Positions 43,802 through 57,700 of a stretch of DNA of 64,000 bases are shown here, in pieces. Both the position numbers and the translations under genes were made by a program. Every line of letters starts with the position of its first letter. The stretch's first letter is position 1. The notes under the pieces were generated by a model that saw only the letters and a program-made list of their open reading frames with translations, was not told the DNA's origin and did no database searches. Source of the stretch: Breviolum minutum Mf 1.05b.01 (Eukaryota > Sar > Dinophyceae > Suessiales > Symbiodiniaceae); contig DF239645.1 of assembly GCA_000507305.1 (NCBI GenBank), positions 270,312 to 334,311 on the forward strand. The letters are read 5' to 3'.

Positions 43802-44764
43802 GCAAACACAATGAAAACACCAGGCGACCTAGGGAGCCGCCAGCAACCACCAACCAGAAATGGATGGTTTCCTTCCGATTTGGTAATGCCAAGGCACGAA
43901 AAAGAAGTGATTGACTACCCCAACGATGATGCCTCTTGCAACATGTCGACCACATCCAGGTACACAACGCCACCGAGATCAAGGCGACCAATAAAACGCC
44001 CGGCAAGAAAAACAAGGCACCTTAGGGTTTTTTGGGTTGTACAGCCGGGAGTCATCAACACCTGCTTTTTGGGTGGGTTTTTTGGGGGAGGCAACAAAGG
44101 TTGTTGGTACAGCTTGCTATATATCCAACAAGTGGGTTTTTTGTAAAAAAAAACTCCAGCAAGTTGCATGTGTCTAAAGGTAACCCCACGGGCTCGGGGA
44201 TTTCCACAAAAAAGCCATGTTTTCCGGACTGGACAGTTGGGGGTTCATCCTCTTCCTCTTAAGGTTCGTATATACTTCTCCTTGTAGGAAACGCCATGTA
44301 ATTGGTTTTAAGGACTTTGTTTGCTCCCACATTCATCCGGGTTGTTTTTGGGCCCCGGCTGAAAAGCAGCCAAAAACGAAAACAGCCAATGCTCCGCATT
44401 GGTTTTTTTTTGTGGCTTTTTGCCCTTTAGGAATCTGACTGTATCTCCTTCAGGGCTTGAACTTCCCAAAAAACAATGTCAGTTCCTGTTTTGCATTTGG
44501 CTTTTCCAGCCACCAAGATTAGTTTTTTTTTAAGTTATCAAGCCACCAACCCCCAACCCAAAATTCGTCTCAAGGCACCCAGAACTTTCATATAATGGCT
44601 TTGCTCCGCGCTGGTGCCACTCGCCATCATTAGGCATTCCTAGACCCGGCACAGGTCCCCGGCACCAGGTCTGTAGGCACAGACCCGGTCGCGAGGTGGA
44701 GAGTGTGGAGAGGGGAGACCCAACAAACCACAAAATCATGGCGATTTTATGTAGTTATGCATAT

Positions 44765-44874
44765 CTAGTTGGTGGTTGAACCAACCCATCTGAACAAATA
44801 CGTGCTCATCAAATTGGATCATTCTTTGCAGGGATCGGGGTGAAAATAAAAGACCACTTGAAACCACCAGCTAG
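44765..44874. mobile_element. Family A MITE-like element
   Basis: CTAGTTGGTGGTT ... TTGAAACCACCAGCTAG inverted ends. The core includes ATCAAATTGGATCATTC. Confidence 0.85.
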
Positions 44875-45262
44875 GTATAATTTAGGGGATTTGCATCTTG
44901 TTAAAAGGTGTAGGGCCATTAATTACAGTAGCATACAAGAGGACAGAAACAGCAGGGCAATATACGATGCTTCTGGAGATCTCTGAATTTCATGCACTAC
45001 ATCAATATGAATTTTCCCAAATACCAAACTTTTCATGTAAGGTGCCTCACATGGTGGTGCTCTGTCCCCTTATGAGGGTTTCTTGAGGTTGGAGATTTCC
45101 CTGAGAAAAAAAAGACCGAAACCTTACAAAGGTTGGCGCTTTCTATGACACAAAACCATCTACCTGGAAAACATAGGAAAGTACATTTTTTTTAGGTAAC
45201 TGTGGCTGGGTTTTAGGTGTAAAGTTGATGGAAATTAACGGCTAACGTGTTTTCCAGGTATA

Positions 45263-45339
45263 TAATCCTAAATTCATTGAGAAAATGGATTGAATTGTTT
45301 GAATCAATCGCAGCTGCGAAGGTACGAACATTGAAAACC
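45263..45339 (-). CDS. Candidate exon
   Basis: After AACCAG|G the minus frame reads VFNVRTFAAAIDSNNSIHF and LNEF. It is open upstream as well. The 3' end is not fixed. No family recognised. Confidence 0.28.
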
Positions 45340-47601
45340 CTGGTTTGTTTGCTCCCAAGACTTTTGGATGTCTGGGGATCGGAATCTAGCAATAGGGCTG
45401 ATGATTGATGAAGCAAATCCATCGAAGAAACACTTGGGGTGGCAAAAAACACTTGCCAATTTATGGGACATTCGTATTACATCACCCTCCTTAGCAGAAT
45501 TTTGTTCATCACCCGTAGAAAGTAGTACAAACCCCCCAAAAATACCCCCGCTGATCTGATTTTTCGGAGTGGTTTGATTCGCCCGCGGGTCATCTTGCCG
45601 GTTATATATCTAAAAAAACATTTAAAAAAAAAAACTCCGCACCAAGAAGGAACCAATGTCATACAACCAAGCTTCCAAGGAGAAGATCGAAGTGGAAGGG
45701 TTTTCCAGCACATCTCCAATACCTTGGAGTCGTGGAAAAAGTGGGGCCAAGGCCCCGAGAAGTCGCATTTTGAAAGCCCCCGAGGTGTTTGAATCCTCAG
45801 GTTTTTGTGTTTTTTTTCGTTGGGAGGAAAACCCCTTTCCCGAAATTCGGTTCATGAGGATTTTGCGGGTGAGCCAAAAAACAGATAGGGTTAAGCTGAA
45901 GTGTTTGGACATTTTTGTCACCTTTTCGGAAGGGTTGAGATGTGAGTTTCGGTTGCGAGGGATGGCATTGTCACGTGGTAACCCCACAGGACAGCGGTTC
46001 GGTTACCAAATGATGACGACGGACTTTCCGGAGGGGCCGGAAGTCGTGTCTGACAATAACAACACTAGGAGCTGACTCACACATAGATACATAAATTCAT
46101 AGTACCTGGAAAACATAGTAATTATAGCATTTGTTTAGGCAACTGGATTGCTGTTTTTAGGGGTACAGTAAAGTTGATGGAAATTCACCGCAACTTTCCT
46201 CAAGTTTCCACTTTCGCCCAGCTACCCATTGACACCGCAATGGGAGAGGTCAAAATCAGACGGCTGAAGCCATCGTCCCCAAGGTCCTCGAGGTCATCGA
46301 CATTCACATGATTTCGGTCTACCCGGCTACCTCCCCACCCAGGATTCCAGTCACAAATGAAGGTTTATAGGGATTCCCCTACCAAAACCGGTTCATAATC
46401 CTGGTTGGTGGCTGGAAAATTCTGGGTGGTGGGGGGGAAGTTCCATTACATGATCAGCCTTTCAGGGTTCCAAAAACTCTCAGTTTTGGAAGCGTTAGGT
46501 GTATTTTTCGAAAGTTGACATCTGACGTTTTCAGGTTCATCCTTTTTAGCTTCAACGAATGGATACGTCACTTGAGATGGGTGATGAGATGCCTATTTGG
46601 AATTTTGAGGGAGCACAACACTTGGAAAGCACATGGCACAGTTCCTCCATGGTATTGGTTGATATGTCCCCTCGATTAACCCATATACATCTTTGTGAAA
46701 TTTTGGTTGGGGAAGTATATGGGTGTTTCCGTAAATGNAACCGTCCTTGATGAGACTGTTCAAATCCGTGACCTGTCGCGATTCCAGCTGCTGCAGCTGA
46801 AAATTTTATTCGTGTTCTGGATGAATCAACGGCGTGTTTTTTTTGTTGGCGCAAATTTGCACAGAACTTTTATTATGCATATTATACATTACAGTATTAT
46901 ACATATCATTGCATTCTTGCAGCAGGTGCCATGTGTGCTGAATAAATTTAATGTCATTTTTGCATCCGCATTTGCACAACCGACCCCACCGAGGTCAACG
47001 TGATTTTTTGATGCGCTGCACCTGTCCCACAGCTTTCAATTGGACAAAGAAGTTGCACAAGATCTTCAGGACGATGGAATAAACTCCTCAGCTCTCCAAA
47101 TTTTAGAAGCCCAAAATCCAAGCCACCCGATTTCCCCATCAACTGGAATCTCGTAACTAGTGAAGTTCCCGACAAAAGTGCACAGTAAATGTCTACACAT
47201 TCAAATCAAAAATATAATCCATATTCATATGATGCATATAAATATGCAATAGATTCATGAGATACAAAAGTATACCAAAGTCATCCGGAATGTTTTCAAG
47301 AAACCATCAGAATTGCACCCTCAAAAACTACCAGCAAAAACCTGAAAATGATCTGCAAGTTCGCTTTATCACTGCCAGGTTCGATTGCAGTCGTTGATTG
47401 AAAAGGTAAAGGAGATGGGTGCTTACAAGTCACCACGGATTACACTCGACTTTTCAAGGTAATCAACTTTTTACTTTCTGACATCCTGGTATGTGCATGG
47501 ACCAGGGACCATCATATCAGAATACTTGTCCGTCTCAACCGAAGTACAACAAGTCAGGACCATTTTTTTTGCAGCTGACTACCCACCTCACACCAAAATA
47601 T

Positions 47602-47709
47602 ACCCTCCCCGAAACTAACATGGCCCCTGAAAATGGATGGTTGAAAGATGAATTTCCTTTTGGGAAGGCCGGGCCTATTTCCAAGGGCTATCTTAGTTTT
47701 AGGGAGGGC
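47602..47709. mobile_element. Family C MITE-like element
   Basis: ACCCTCCCCGAAACTAACAT ... TATCTTAGTTTTAGGGAGGG inverted ends. Confidence 0.8.
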
Positions 47710-47913
47710 ATACTACCCTTAAGTCATTTCTACTGAAACTAGCAACATCAAGTAACATGGAATGGAAATTTCACGCAGACAATACAGAAACAATCAGAAA
47801 CATATCCAACGTTAATCCTTCGCATGAAGTCCGAAGAATGCCCGATAAATGGAATCTTTTCTGCGTTGCAGCATTCCCTTTGCGTATAGATTTACAACCG
47901 CGCAAGCAAACAA

Positions 47914-48018
47914 TACCCCCCCGAAGTTTAACATTGCCCCTAAAAAGTTACCTTCTCAAAAGGAAAGCAGTCTTCCAACCACCACTTTTTTGCGGGGTTA
48001 TGTTAAATCTTGAAGGGT
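47914..48018. mobile_element. Family C MITE-like element
   Basis: ACCCCCCCGAAGTTTAACAT ... TATGTTAAATCTTGAAGGGT, some 200 bp from the previous copy. Confidence 0.75.
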
Positions 48019-48636
48019 GCATCATTTTGTGTCTATGGTCCATTTAAGAACGGCAGGGTGCGCAATTGCCACACCTTTTGCTAAGAATGAGGCCTTGCCA
48101 AACACAAAAAACGACAGCTGCAACCTTGCTTCCACGTAGGTTCCCCATGCTGGCGTCCTGCAAAACGTGCCCCAAAAAAAAACAAGAAAATCCGAGGAAA
48201 ATAGTGAGCACTAGGATGACGGTAATGGTGGTAACCTCTTTATTATAATGCTTGGAGATCCTTGATTTTCATGTCCTGCCATTTTCTTTAGGTTTTCTTA
48301 CTGATACACCCTGTCATGCCTTGAACACTCAAACTAACGTCAGCACCCCACCCCTGAAACCCCTCTTCCAAGCAAGAATTCATTCAGCTTCCATATCTGT
48401 TTCTCCAGTCTCTCGCTATGTTTTTCGGGGGTGTCTACAATTCTTTTTAACCAAATGACCCAAAAGAAATTCCTGCGGTCCAAGCATCATCCATCATCCA
48501 AACAACAACCGATCTGGCCACGAAATCAAAAAAAAAACTGTGTTTTTGCAACCTTTCCGCCCCATCCCCTCTACCAAAAAACACCACTTTCTTCAGGCTT
48601 AAAAAGTCACCGTAACATCGGTAGCTTTGCCCGGTC

Positions 48637-48727
48637 CTGCGACCAAGAAAGGAGGCACAATCCAAAGATTCCACCAACACTCACCACCAAAATCACCAGA
48701 ATCGTCAGCCAATTGGGTGGACATCGA
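48637..48727 (-). CDS. First transmembrane exon after the Cys-rich region
   Basis: The exon follows CTTGCAG|T and ends at a GA donor (TCGCAG|GACC). It has one base plus exactly 30 codons: RCPPNWLTILVILVVSVGG then IFGLCLLSWSQ. This is a clear single membrane helix preceded by a Cys-Pro turn, where this family enters the membrane. The opposite strand is also open, ending in NQICRGD-stop, but lacks this context. Confidence 0.6.
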
Positions 48728-51700
48728 CTGCAAGGTTCATCTGGCGTGCTTCGTTGAAAACCTCAACCAAATCTGCCGGGGCGACTGACTAATCAAGCAT
48801 AATGGCAGCATGAGACAAGGACCGAGCCCCAAAAATTGAATCCACGTGAATTAAATTCATGGATTGGGGCCGACCATTTTTCTTCTTCCAAAGATGCATG
48901 TTGAAAGGTTATGGGATATAATGATATCACATACATGCATGTATACACGATGTGTATTTATATATATATACATATGTATAAAGAAAATTTGTAAATAAAT
49001 ATATATCCTTGTGTGTTGTATAATTTTCGCATTGCGTTGAATCTATTTAGTCTATTTGCATGCTAACCAACCCCCAACACCACTGCATAACCAGAGCACA
49101 TCCCCAACATCCCCTTCTTCCATTCGAATTTTTTCGGTCCAAAAAACCTACAGTGCAACTTCCACAGAGAGGTCCATCCATGGCTACCACACCATCGATT
49201 TCAAGGCAACTGTTGTTTCCGAGACAAGCAGAACTTACAGAGCATTTAAAGGGACCCAGGGCGGGTAAAGGATCATCTCGTCGCCAACAATCTGCGCAAG
49301 TCCTGCACAACGGCTGGCGGACAGAAACGGTGAGGGAAAGATTCGGGTGGGGAAAGATCTAACCTTGAGCTGAAAACCACTGTTGACATTAAATTAAAAA
49401 ACATGGTATCATCCAAACATCGGTGAGTTTATTTAAGAACAATTCCCACCAACCCAAGGTCATTCGGTCATGACCTTGTGACGTCGCTTTTTTCCTTTAA
49501 AAAAAAAGTGAGGCTAAGAGGTTCGGTCGTGATATCGTTTGCCCAAACCACTATTCCATTTTACTACATGACAACTCAGTAGTAGATGGAGGCTAACCTG
49601 ACCTCCATCCACAACTCACAAAAACCTGCAAAGGTATCACCATCATCACCGGGTCATCTTCTTTGGCGTAAAGGAAAACATGAAAAGGTCACTCTAAGTT
49701 TCGAGTTTTATAAAAACGCTTCAAAGGAAGCTGGCGTTTTTAGCATACTGGTCTTATTAACATCCTGCACCACCTGGGATGTAAAAAAGCCTTGTAAACA
49801 ATGTGATAAACTACCAACCTCAACTGCTTAGCCGGATTTCTGAACCATCAACAGTATCAATGGACTCTTTGAAGATGAATTTCCTGGTGAAAATGGTGAT
49901 ATTCCATTTCTACACATGTATTACTACTGGATTCCTCCAAGGGATCAATGAATTTTCACCAAGGCACCCCATCTTGGCTTCAAATTCTCGCAGGACCTCA
50001 GAGATATGCATCCGCCGCATCCGGAGATTGGGGGTAGGTCAGGTCCTGAATTTATGAATGTCCAAGTCCATTTACTCATCCTTTCATCGTTTTATTGGTT
50101 TCATGTTTTTTTGCTGAAAATCTCTTGATGCTCATTGTTTTTTTTCTTGTTATATAATTGTGGGGCTTCATTTATCCTTCTTTCTGTATATACAGCCATT
50201 AGGCATATCCTCAACAAACATGCACCACGCGGCGCATCGGAAGCTCATAAGAACCGAGCTGCATCCGCGTCCGTTCCAAGGAGGTAAAAACCTTTTTCCG
50301 CATAGAAGGACGTGGCTCCAGTGTCATTGACGCCACCGTAGCAACTTAGAGAACAATTGGGTTTTCTCAAAATGTTGGGTTGTTAAATCATCGGTTTGAA
50401 ATGGAACTGGCTACTTAGTACTTAGTACTTCGTTGTGGTGATGTCCAAATTCACCGCATGTCAACCAAATCTTTTGTGTGGTGGGGGGCCGGAGGGGGCG
50501 GGTATCTATACCTATATCTGCCTATATCGGCCTTTGTTTTCTATGCCAAGTGACTGTGCTCCATCTGGGCAAACCGCACAACGAGATTGATTCCGCAGAG
50601 GGTTATACTCTCCTTCCGGACAAGCCTGGCGGCTAACGATTTCTTAGGCCATCAAGCTTAAGAAGCACCGAAGGCAACATTCAAATGGTGATTTTTGCAG
50701 GATTTACACACGAAAAAATCATTTTTTTTGTATATTGCATGTCATGACGCTCAAAAAGCTAAGAGATCACAGGACCATCCTAAGCTTGATGTTCAACCTA
50801 ATCCAACCTGGAAAAAGAGGGAGAAGTGATGAATAAAAAGAAAACGACCACTTTCCCCTTGACACCTTTTTCACCTGCCTGACATTGTGGTGTAGCCGCT
50901 TCAGGTGCGTAACGCCCTGCCGGGCACGCCTCTCAAATTCATCGGTCAGGAAGCTGCCAAGGAGGTTTTCCCTGAAAAAAAAATGTAAAAAGCTGATTTC
51001 AACCTTGACAGTCACTAATTGAGTCAATAGAAAACATATGATGAAAATGATTGAACTGGATAATAAAATCAGATGTAACGTAGTACCATTAGAGTTTTGG
51101 TTCAATCGGTCCATGCTCCACTTGGGCGATGTTACTACCTGAGGAGTTAAACCACCCCATCTTTTCCATTGGCGCTATATAGCCCCAAAAAAATCAAGCA
51201 ACTCACCAAAGTCGACAGCCAGGGATTTACCCAAAACGTCCAAAGACTCACTTCATCCATGGCTTCGTTGACAGGCTTTAAAAAAATGGACCAAACAACG
51301 GGAAAAGTCGAAGTCAAACATCAAAACCTATAGGTTCTGGGTACTTTCATCCATTGTAAACACTCTAAAGGTTCACCAACCTTGGATAGGTGTAACATAG
51401 GTATCCCCAAGTGTTCCTTCTGTCCCAGCACCAAATCTGGTGTAACTCCCGTTGGCCCTTATTTTTTCCTCCACCAGTGAGGTCGGCAAACCACCACGAA
51501 TTTTTCAAACCCCGGCACCTGACAGCTCTCCCCACGAGCGTCGGGTTCCGTTCCAGCAGGGCATGGCATACAGGACATCTGGTCTTGCGCAGGGACAGTA
51601 CCAGCATTCTCCTGCAGGAAACGTCGGCACCAAAGTGGCGGCACCCAACAAAAAAAAACACAAAATCTTCACCAACCATGCAAACCCTGGTACGGAAAAG

Positions 51701-54700
51701 CGTGTAAACTAACTAAAAGTTTAAACACGCATAAAGGATCTTTATATCAACCAGCTGACACGCCCCGATGTGTGATTTGCCGGGAGCTCTGAGCCAGGTG
51801 TTGATATTCACCACCTAAGACCTGCATTGACCAATTGATGATCCGAACTTTGGCTGTTTCACACGACGTTGCTTCCCCCTCCCAGCAACAGTGGCAAATG
51901 TAGGTTTATTCGCCCGGATGTTCGGCATCTTGCCAAGTCGGGACAAGTGTTTCACAATCCTCTTGGTGACTGGCATGCCGAGAGGGGGGGGGACATCCCT
52001 ATACATCATATACTATAGATATCTACCAGGTGATTCAAAGTGACCTTTTTATCCCCTAATTGGAGGTCACTTAATCCCTTAAAAGGTCACTTAACCATCC
52101 CAAAAAGGTCACTTTGAATCACCAGGTATAAGCAGTTGGATATTTCACACCACCCACCCTCAACTGGTGCAACTGGACTTCAGATCAACAAGTCAATGAT
52201 GCGACCCAGCTTTTTTGTTTGGCGCCTGCAAGTCAACTCTAACATAGCCAAATAAAGACCTTTCCTCCCCAAAAAAAACATGGCCCAGTGGCAAAGAAAT
52301 AGCCACTTCCCCCCAAAAGTGGCCACTTGACATTCAAAAACCTTGTGACATTTCATTGTGCCATTGTAAGGTACCAGGGATCCCCTTATCATTGCTTGTT
52401 TAAAAAAACAGGTATAACCCTTCCCTAAAACTAACACAAGCCCTGAAAATTGGCCCACCTAAAGGGAAAGTAGTCTCCCAACCACAATTTACGGGTGCTA
52501 TGTTAGCTTCAGGGAGTGTACACCTTTTTCGGCCCCCAAAAAAAGAAGGGTGAAATCACCGAGGCTTCCCAATCTGCTTCAACGGAAGTTTCCCCTCCTG
52601 TCTGCACTCACGGCAGCGAATGAGTCCAGCTGCACTGTCATAAATCAAGACCTGGCTCCTGAGGTGAACCCGGAAAAAAGAGATGGCTGCATCACCAAAA
52701 ATTTCAGGTACAGTACCTAAAATGGAGGTACTGAACCTTATTTTCGGCTATTTTGGTGGTGGGTTTTCCCTTAAGCCTTACAAAGCAGCTTATATAGGTC
52801 AGTACCTCCATTTTAGGTACCTGAAATGATTGGTGACTACATAAAATAATATCCAAGGTATAAAAGCAACAGTTTGCGCCGTTTAACTTGTGATTCACCT
52901 TGAGATTGGCCATGATGATCCATTGCATAGGGGCATAGGGAATCCGAAAATCCCCCTACCAGCTGGCCAAAGGTTTAATAAAAAAGCTCAACCAAAAAAA
53001 CGGAGGAAAATAATCCTCTAGGTACATCTTCCGATCCTCAGTTCAAACAGGTTCTCTTGACTATCAGAACCTCGGATCGGAGGGTGGTGCATTTTGGATG
53101 TATATCGATATCCCTGTTTGAAGCAACGGGGGTTCTCTTTCTTTGTGGCACGTTACAAAACATCGAGGACGGTGCAAAATGTGCAGCACCAAAAAATTGG
53201 CCCTTGAACGTTCCCTCTCTTCGAAAGACGACCTGTCAGAAAAACCCTTCATCCGGAAGGGTTTTTGTCAGTTCAAGTTGGCCCAAAGGAACAGGTTTTT
53301 GTGGCCCAAGACACTTGGGACAATGAAGTTTCTGACACGAGAGCTCTGCCGCGTTCCAAACCTCAGCTTTTTCGGAGGAATTGGGACCTTTTTCATAACG
53401 GCCTGCGTTGGGGGGAAGCTGAAAATGGGAAAGTCTGTACAACGGAGGTTTTTACGGGGAAAGTGACAATGATGAAGTGATACTTCTTGAAATTTTGAAA
53501 AGGAAAAACGTTCGCAATACATAATACATATCTATAATCTATATCTATCGTCTTCCAATTTTGGTCCATGTTCATGCAGGTCTTTGTGAAGGTAGCATAT
53601 TTCAATATATGTCACATCGAAATAATTCAACCAGGTACGGTAGGTAACCAGGTATCTGCCTCATTTTAAGGGTGGTCAAATATACCTCCAAGGTGAAAGG
53701 GCGCCATTTACTTCTTGCCCTTGGGTTTAGGTACTGCACCTTCAGAGTGGGTTGAAGGGATTTTTGTTGATCCTTACCTTAGGAGTGGGGCAATTTTTTT
53801 CCCATCAACTGTACCGCACAATTTGTTTTTGTTGAATGTGGCTTGATTCATGTTTTTTTTGTGTGTTTTGTATGTTACCGAAAATTTTCGGACATGAAAG
53901 TTGAAAGAACGTGAGTGCATTTAAGTAACCACATCTCCAATCTTTGGATTCTGGATGGGATTGGTAATGCACTCTGGCACCGCTTGCAGGACCACATCTG
54001 GCCTCGTCAACAACGTAGGCAGCTGATGGGATGACGTTCAACCACCAACGTTGACCATTCCTAGCTACGACTTTTACCAGCCTCTTCGGGGGGCAAATCG
54101 GCCAGTTCGGAGTGGAGGACAAAACTGTTTCTTACGTCATTTCTTGCGATATATAGAATCCTCCAGCTCAAAAAAGTAGGATTTAGATAGCTTGTGGGGA
54201 GGAAAACGAGAAAAAACAAAAAAAAAAAACTCCAGTGTTTCAACAGGAAACTCAACTATACATGTCATGTCTTGTTGTGTTTTTTTCCCCTTGGATTCGG
54301 ATATCCCCACCGAACGCCGTTTTTCGCAACATCCGCAACATCCGTTTCGGCTTCAAATGGCAAGTTGCTGTGTCTTCAAGAACTGACACGCCACTTCTTG
54401 GGTGGTCAAATTGCCACCACCTGCTTGATGCATCTTCAACATCCACTCCACCTAGTATGACCGGGTGAAACAACCGGGGTGGTGTTTAACCCGGTGAAAA
54501 AGTGAAGGTTCATTGGGTTTCCCTAATAGAAATAAAAGGAAATCCTGGTGGTCACTGTTAAACTAACTAACGGTTACTATGAGGGGGTATCACTTCTATC
54601 GCCAAGTTGAGCCTGGATTATCTACTAAAGGTTTACATCTATGTTAAGCAACAGGTGTTTAAGGTAGGAAACTCTAAATGGAAATCATCTCGAAAAACTG

Positions 54701-57700
54701 GCATTCAATCATTCATGGTGCATGCGATGTGAATCATTCCCCTGGCCCTGCATACCAATTCGTCAATACAGGAAGCTAAATTGAAGAGAAAACCTGTCGT
54801 CTTCTCCCCCTGATTCTTCAATGACCATGTTACCCATCACTTCTTAAGCTTCCTTCTAAGCAAAAGCTAACATAATTATATGAACCTTTCCAACAGCATT
54901 TATGTAATAAACCAACCCTTCACCTTTTAGAAGAGGTCCCATTCTGTATCTTTTGCATCCAGCTCTTCCCAAAGCCAACCAACAAACCAACAAACCAACA
55001 AACAACAAAAAATCAAGTCCTGAACCGTTTCAACCCCAACTTTCCCTTCAGATTTCCTGCCTGTTCAGGTGAAATGTGCAAATTGTCCACCACATGTGCC
55101 GCCGGTGGTGCCTTCGCCTCAAAAATGGCCAACAGGTTCAGAGATGCTTCCACTAGTCACTAGTTGGTGCTTCAACCCATAGGAATTCTGGAGGATCAAA
55201 AGGTAAACCACCTGACTATTTTAGACCTGAGTTTGTTTCCAATACTATTAACAAAAAAAATCTGTTCATCATCAACTGGCCTAGTTTCTCATCCCCGTTC
55301 ACACTAACCCCAATTGACGACCAAGTCACAGCAAGATCTTCCCGGCGAATCTTGTAGATTTTCGTGGGCGCCAAATCACCTCGGGCAGTAGCGATTGGCT
55401 TTTCGGGGTGTTTTTTTTGAAGCAAAAACCAGCAACTTCGGGGTGTTTTCACATTTGGGATCGTCGTAACGTATTTCTGGTCAAATTAGTAAAGCTGAAT
55501 TAAGGAGATTGGGGGAGATTCCCTTACTAAACCACCATTTAAGGTTAAGCTGACCTCGGCTGAGGCCGTTATAATTTGCCCAGCTATGTATATATATATA
55601 TATATATATATTTCATATATAAAAATATATATACAGATATCTATACATATACATAATATATACAGTATATATATAGATCAATATATCAGTAATTAGCAAA
55701 TGGATCCAGTTTAGCAACAAAATACTGGACAAAAAAGTGCCAGACCTTCCCCCTTACCCTTTTTTTGGGTCGGATGCAGGTCGTTAAAGTTTGGGGCACC
55801 CCCGACAAAAGAAAGTTTTGGATATCTAAAGTAGTCAAAAATGACAAAATCAAGCCCATCCTTAAGCCACTTCTTCCGTTATATACTGATTGCTTTTGTG
55901 GCTACTGACTGATGGGGGTCACACAAGCACTCTGCCCAAACAACAATGATTTGTTCTGAAACCAGGTTTGCTGGTTGTAGTGTTTTCTTTGTTTTATGAA
56001 TGGGTAATGTGAGATATACTGTTTATAAATGTATATATATATATATATATCTCTCTCTGTACGGCACTGGCAGGTCTCTGTCCGCCCTTTGGGCGTGCCG
56101 GGGATGACTCGGCAGTGTTGAACTGATGCAACACGTGCCAAAAAATTTGAATAGGAAACCACTAAGGAAACTACCGTCCGTCCATTCTGAGGGTGACTTG
56201 GCAACTGTAGGGAAGTAGATGGGAGTCGCAACAGGCAGCTTTTAAAGGTGTTGGTGTATGCCACGTATATGTATGTAAGACCAAACGCGAAGCGTCCAGT
56301 TCAAGATAACATGCATTCAGATACCTCAAAAATCTCAAACTGAAATCATGCAAATTCAAACCTGGCATTGTCTTTGTTTGGGTGTATTCCACTGGACAAA
56401 TATTCAACCATGTTCAAACAATTCATCTCAGTATATCGAGAAAAAATTTGCCAACGGGCTCCCAAAAAACACGTGATCTTTCAAGTCAGCTTCCACCTCC
56501 TAAAACAACAAAATCTGTTGGAAGACCAACCTAGACACACCTTGTGTTGAGGGAACAGCATACTAACTTGGGGCTTTGGTGACATACTGTTGATGGAAGA
56601 AATCCGGCTAACCACCTGGGATGTTTAAAACCCTGTAGATACTGGGATGAACTACCTATCAACTGGTGCAGGATTCTTTCCATCAACAGTCTCTCCCGTG
56701 TGTAGATGTTCCTCATCCAAAGATCTCTCACAGCACACTCCTTGAAAAGTTTCAGAAATCTGGGCAATTTCTATCGATGGTTTTAGTTTTACTATCCTAG
56801 AAATCCCCAATTTGAAAGGGATTTATGTATATATCTATACACTGATAGCGGGTACAACGGGTAATATAGGCACGCTTTTTTTGAAAGCCCAAAAAAAGGT
56901 CTGGAACACCGACCGAGGCACATTTGCGAGGACCATAAGGCGAAGTTTCAGTCTGTCTCGCACAGCCAATGTTGAAGTCTGGAAAGGAGATACGTCCAGA
57001 AAACTGCCTAACAACAGGTTCAGCTCACATGGAGATTTTTCCGAAAATTTTTGTGGACCTCTAACAGGATGAAATCCCCACCCGCTTTGAAATTTTCAAG
57101 TTGTTTCATATCTGTTTACCCAGTTTACCCACCTTCACAAGTGGTGAGTACGGGAGAAAAAATCTGGCGTCTTTTTGGACTATTTTCAGAACTCTTTTGC
57201 TGTTGGTTTTAAGGAGGTTGACCTAAATTGGTACACCCCTGCAAACTAACATGACATTGGAAAATGCCTTTCTTCAATAGGAAATACATCTTCAAATGGC
57301 GGATTTTCCATTGTCATGTTAGTTTTCGGAGGGGTACCTGTCCTTGCTTCAAATGACAGGCTTGAATCCCGCAAAGACAAGACTCTGTGGCTTTGTCCGA
57401 CGTTAAGCTGCCAAAAAAAAAAACTATGATGGCAACCGTCCCGGTTCCCGGGAACCATTCTGCTGAGGTGCGAAATACCCAATTTCGAAGCGAATTCGGA
57501 AGGAAGGTATCCTTGGTCCACCAGGTTTTTTCACATGCGAAAGAACACCGAGACGTCTTCCACCCAAAACAAAAAACGGGAGCTCAAACCCTCAGAGGGT
57601 TTTAAAAAACAAAAAGCAAAGGACGAGGTGATTCAAGCCGTGACCTTTTCATCCCCGATCGTTGGAGGTCACCAACAACCCCTTAAAAGGGTCACTTAAC

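Larger units (their letters stand above)
40620..48630. other. Mostly unassigned intron sequence
   Basis: Six MITE-like elements, one single N at 46738 and several minus frames that may be exons. Examples are LILQLPPDGHVL at about 42.0 kb, ESFRQ ending at a GT donor near 41.74 kb, and LQQLESRQ at about 46.79 kb. Exon calls were not pressed because the plus strand is often equally open. Confidence 0.35.

Noticed and set aside
45622..46075. 139-codon plus frame overlapping a 121-codon minus frame
   Set aside because: Both look moderately protein-like and have possible splice sites. Nothing decides between them and no family is recognised.
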